Shown here one piece after another: positions 63,394-64,000 of a stretch of DNA of 64,000 nt. The position numbers were made by a program, and so were the translations under genes. Location: NCBI RefSeq assembly GCF_014145505.1, contig NZ_JACIUZ010000019.1:152431-216430 (forward strand), written 5' to 3'. The stretch comes from Limosilactobacillus fastidiosus (GTDB taxonomy: Bacteria > Bacillota > Bacilli > Lactobacillales > Lactobacillaceae). The notes under the pieces are model-generated. The model did no database searches. It was not told the DNA's origin and was given only the letters and a program-made list of their open reading frames with translations. Position 1 is the first letter of the stretch. The number at the start of each line of letters is the position of its first letter.

Positions 63394-63858
63394 ATGGCTA
63401 ATAAACTAAATAGTTTAGCCCATACGAAGTGGTTATGTAAGTATCACATCGTATTCATTCCAAAGTATAGACGGAAAATAATTTACAATCAATATCGGAA
63501 AGATTTACGAGATTATATTAGATTACTATGTCAGTATAAAGGAGTAAAGATTATTGAAGGACATTTGATGCCTGATCATGTTCACTTATTAGTAAGTATT
63601 CCACCGAAGTTAAGCGTTTCGCAATTTATGGGATATTTGAAAGGAAAAAGTGCATTGATGATGTTTGATCATCATGCCAATTTAAAGTATAAATTTGGCA
63701 ATCGACATTTTTGGGCAGAAGGTTATTATGTCAGCACAGTAGGATTAAATGAGTCCACCATCAAGAAATATATTCGTGATCAAGAGAAACATGATATGGT
63801 AGTCGATAAATTAACAACGATAGAATACTCGGACCCTTTTAAGGGTAAGGTGAAGTAA
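63394..63858 (+). CDS. tnpA: IS200/IS605-family transposase TnpA
   Basis: 154 residues, a Y1 HUH single-strand transposase. The HUH pair is H62-V-H64 in MPDHVHLLVSI; the nucleophile is Y126 in STIKKYIRDQEKH. The family opening LAHTKWLCKYHIVFIPKYRR and the EGYYVSTVGLNES stretch are standard. The length is normal and I see no disruption, so it is likely intact. It cuts and joins at the flanking hairpins. Confidence 0.95.
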   Translation: MANKLNSLAHTKWLCKYHIVFIPKYRRKIIYNQYRKDLRDYIRLLCQYKGVKIIEGHLMPDHVHLLVSIPPKLSVSQFMGYLKGKSALMMFDHHANLKYKFGNRHFWAEGYYVSTVGLNESTIKKYIRDQEKHDMVVDKLTTIEYSDPFKGKVK

Positions 63859-63920
63859 TACTAACACTGCTTAAAGCAGTAGCGAAGTAGTCAGAGCATT
63901 TTGGCTTGGACGAAGGAAAA

Positions 63921-63965
63921 GCCAGCGCCTTGAGACGCTGGCTTCTCTTATCGGCTTTTAGCCGA
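63921..63965 (+). terminator. Two hairpins downstream of tnpA
   Basis: GCCAGCG / CGCTGGC (63921-63942) and TCGGC-TTTTA-GCCGA (63951-63965) lie between the tnpA stop and the right-end hairpin. They may end transcription inside the element. Confidence 0.5.
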
Positions 63966-64000
63966 AGAACAAACCACCCGTTTCACGGGTGGTTATGATT

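Larger units (their letters stand above)
63285..63992 (+). mobile_element. IS200-type insertion sequence (subterminal hairpin to hairpin)
   Basis: A single tnpA gene flanked by two subterminal hairpins: left CCACCTGC-TTT-GCGGGTGG type (63285-63303) and right CCACCCG-TTTCA-CGGGTGG (63974-63992). There are no terminal inverted repeats, as expected for Y1 single-strand transposons. There is no tnpB, so it is IS200 rather than IS605. Exact ends lie a little outside the hairpins and cannot be fixed here; the right end may reach past the window's last bases. Confidence 0.8.

Overview
The window looks like a chromosomal segment of a lactobacillus, most likely a heterofermentative Limosilactobacillus-type species. 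The grounds are a KxYKSGxxW-type signal peptide on a LysM peptidoglycan hydrolase, D-lactate dehydrogenase, PepC and PepO/M13 peptidases, many T-box leaders, frequent CGG arginine codons and several small lactobacillus-type proteins. The species cannot be fixed from sequence alone. I saw no tRNA, rRNA, CRISPR array or prophage.

Layout. 1-3.5 kb: a truncated SDR gene, then asnA-asnS on the minus strand behind an asparagine-type T-box. 3.7-9.2 kb: a plus-strand three-gene operon (TerB-N/TerB-C protein, BrxD/DUF2791-like ATPase, BrxHI/Lhr-like helicase). It resembles the core of DNA-processing/anti-phage systems but lacks the usual methylase and PglZ partners, and is the best candidate for an uncharacterised system here. 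9.3-22.5 kb: thiolase, SDR, pepC, TetR/lactonase-like MBL pair, MFS, DUF2798, RibD-like reductase, LCP ligase, LysR, two HxlR regulators around a nitroreductase, a broken SDR, a secreted protein and a cytochrome b5-like protein.

22.5-26.2 kb: an amino-acid-regulated and decaying stretch. A MetE-like gene, apparently with an ATA start, sits behind a Met-type T-box. Back to back with it, an Ile-type T-box precedes a PanE-like gene interrupted by one in-frame stop. A ruined PPOX flavoprotein gene follows. 26.2-36.5 kb: amino acid permease, phosphodiesterase, UMF1-type transporter, thrS behind a Thr-type T-box (with a degenerate editing domain), low-complexity membrane protein, mntH with Mn-repressor-like boxes, and a zinc alcohol dehydrogenase. 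36.6-41 kb: a TetR-controlled ABC exporter locus.

41-56 kb: ArsR, LysM glucosaminidase, LacI, MFS, hisS without aspS, ldhD, a disulfide reductase lacking the usual catalytic His, MarR with a 30-bp perfect palindrome, nnrE, a probable small RNA, an XRE/membrane pair, GNAT, B3/B4-domain protein and aspartate racemase. 56-60 kb: DUF488, then a plus-strand operon of 3-methyladenine glycosylase, MoxR-type ATPase, HExxH+VWA protein and a 97-aa protein. 60-64 kb: pepO, a structured intergenic element, a macrodomain protein and an IS200-type insertion sequence at the window end.

Recurring themes are control of tRNA charging and amino acid metabolism by four T-boxes, many one-gene regulators with visible palindromic operators beside them, and several genes in decay. 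All functions are inferred from sequence reading; no database search was run.
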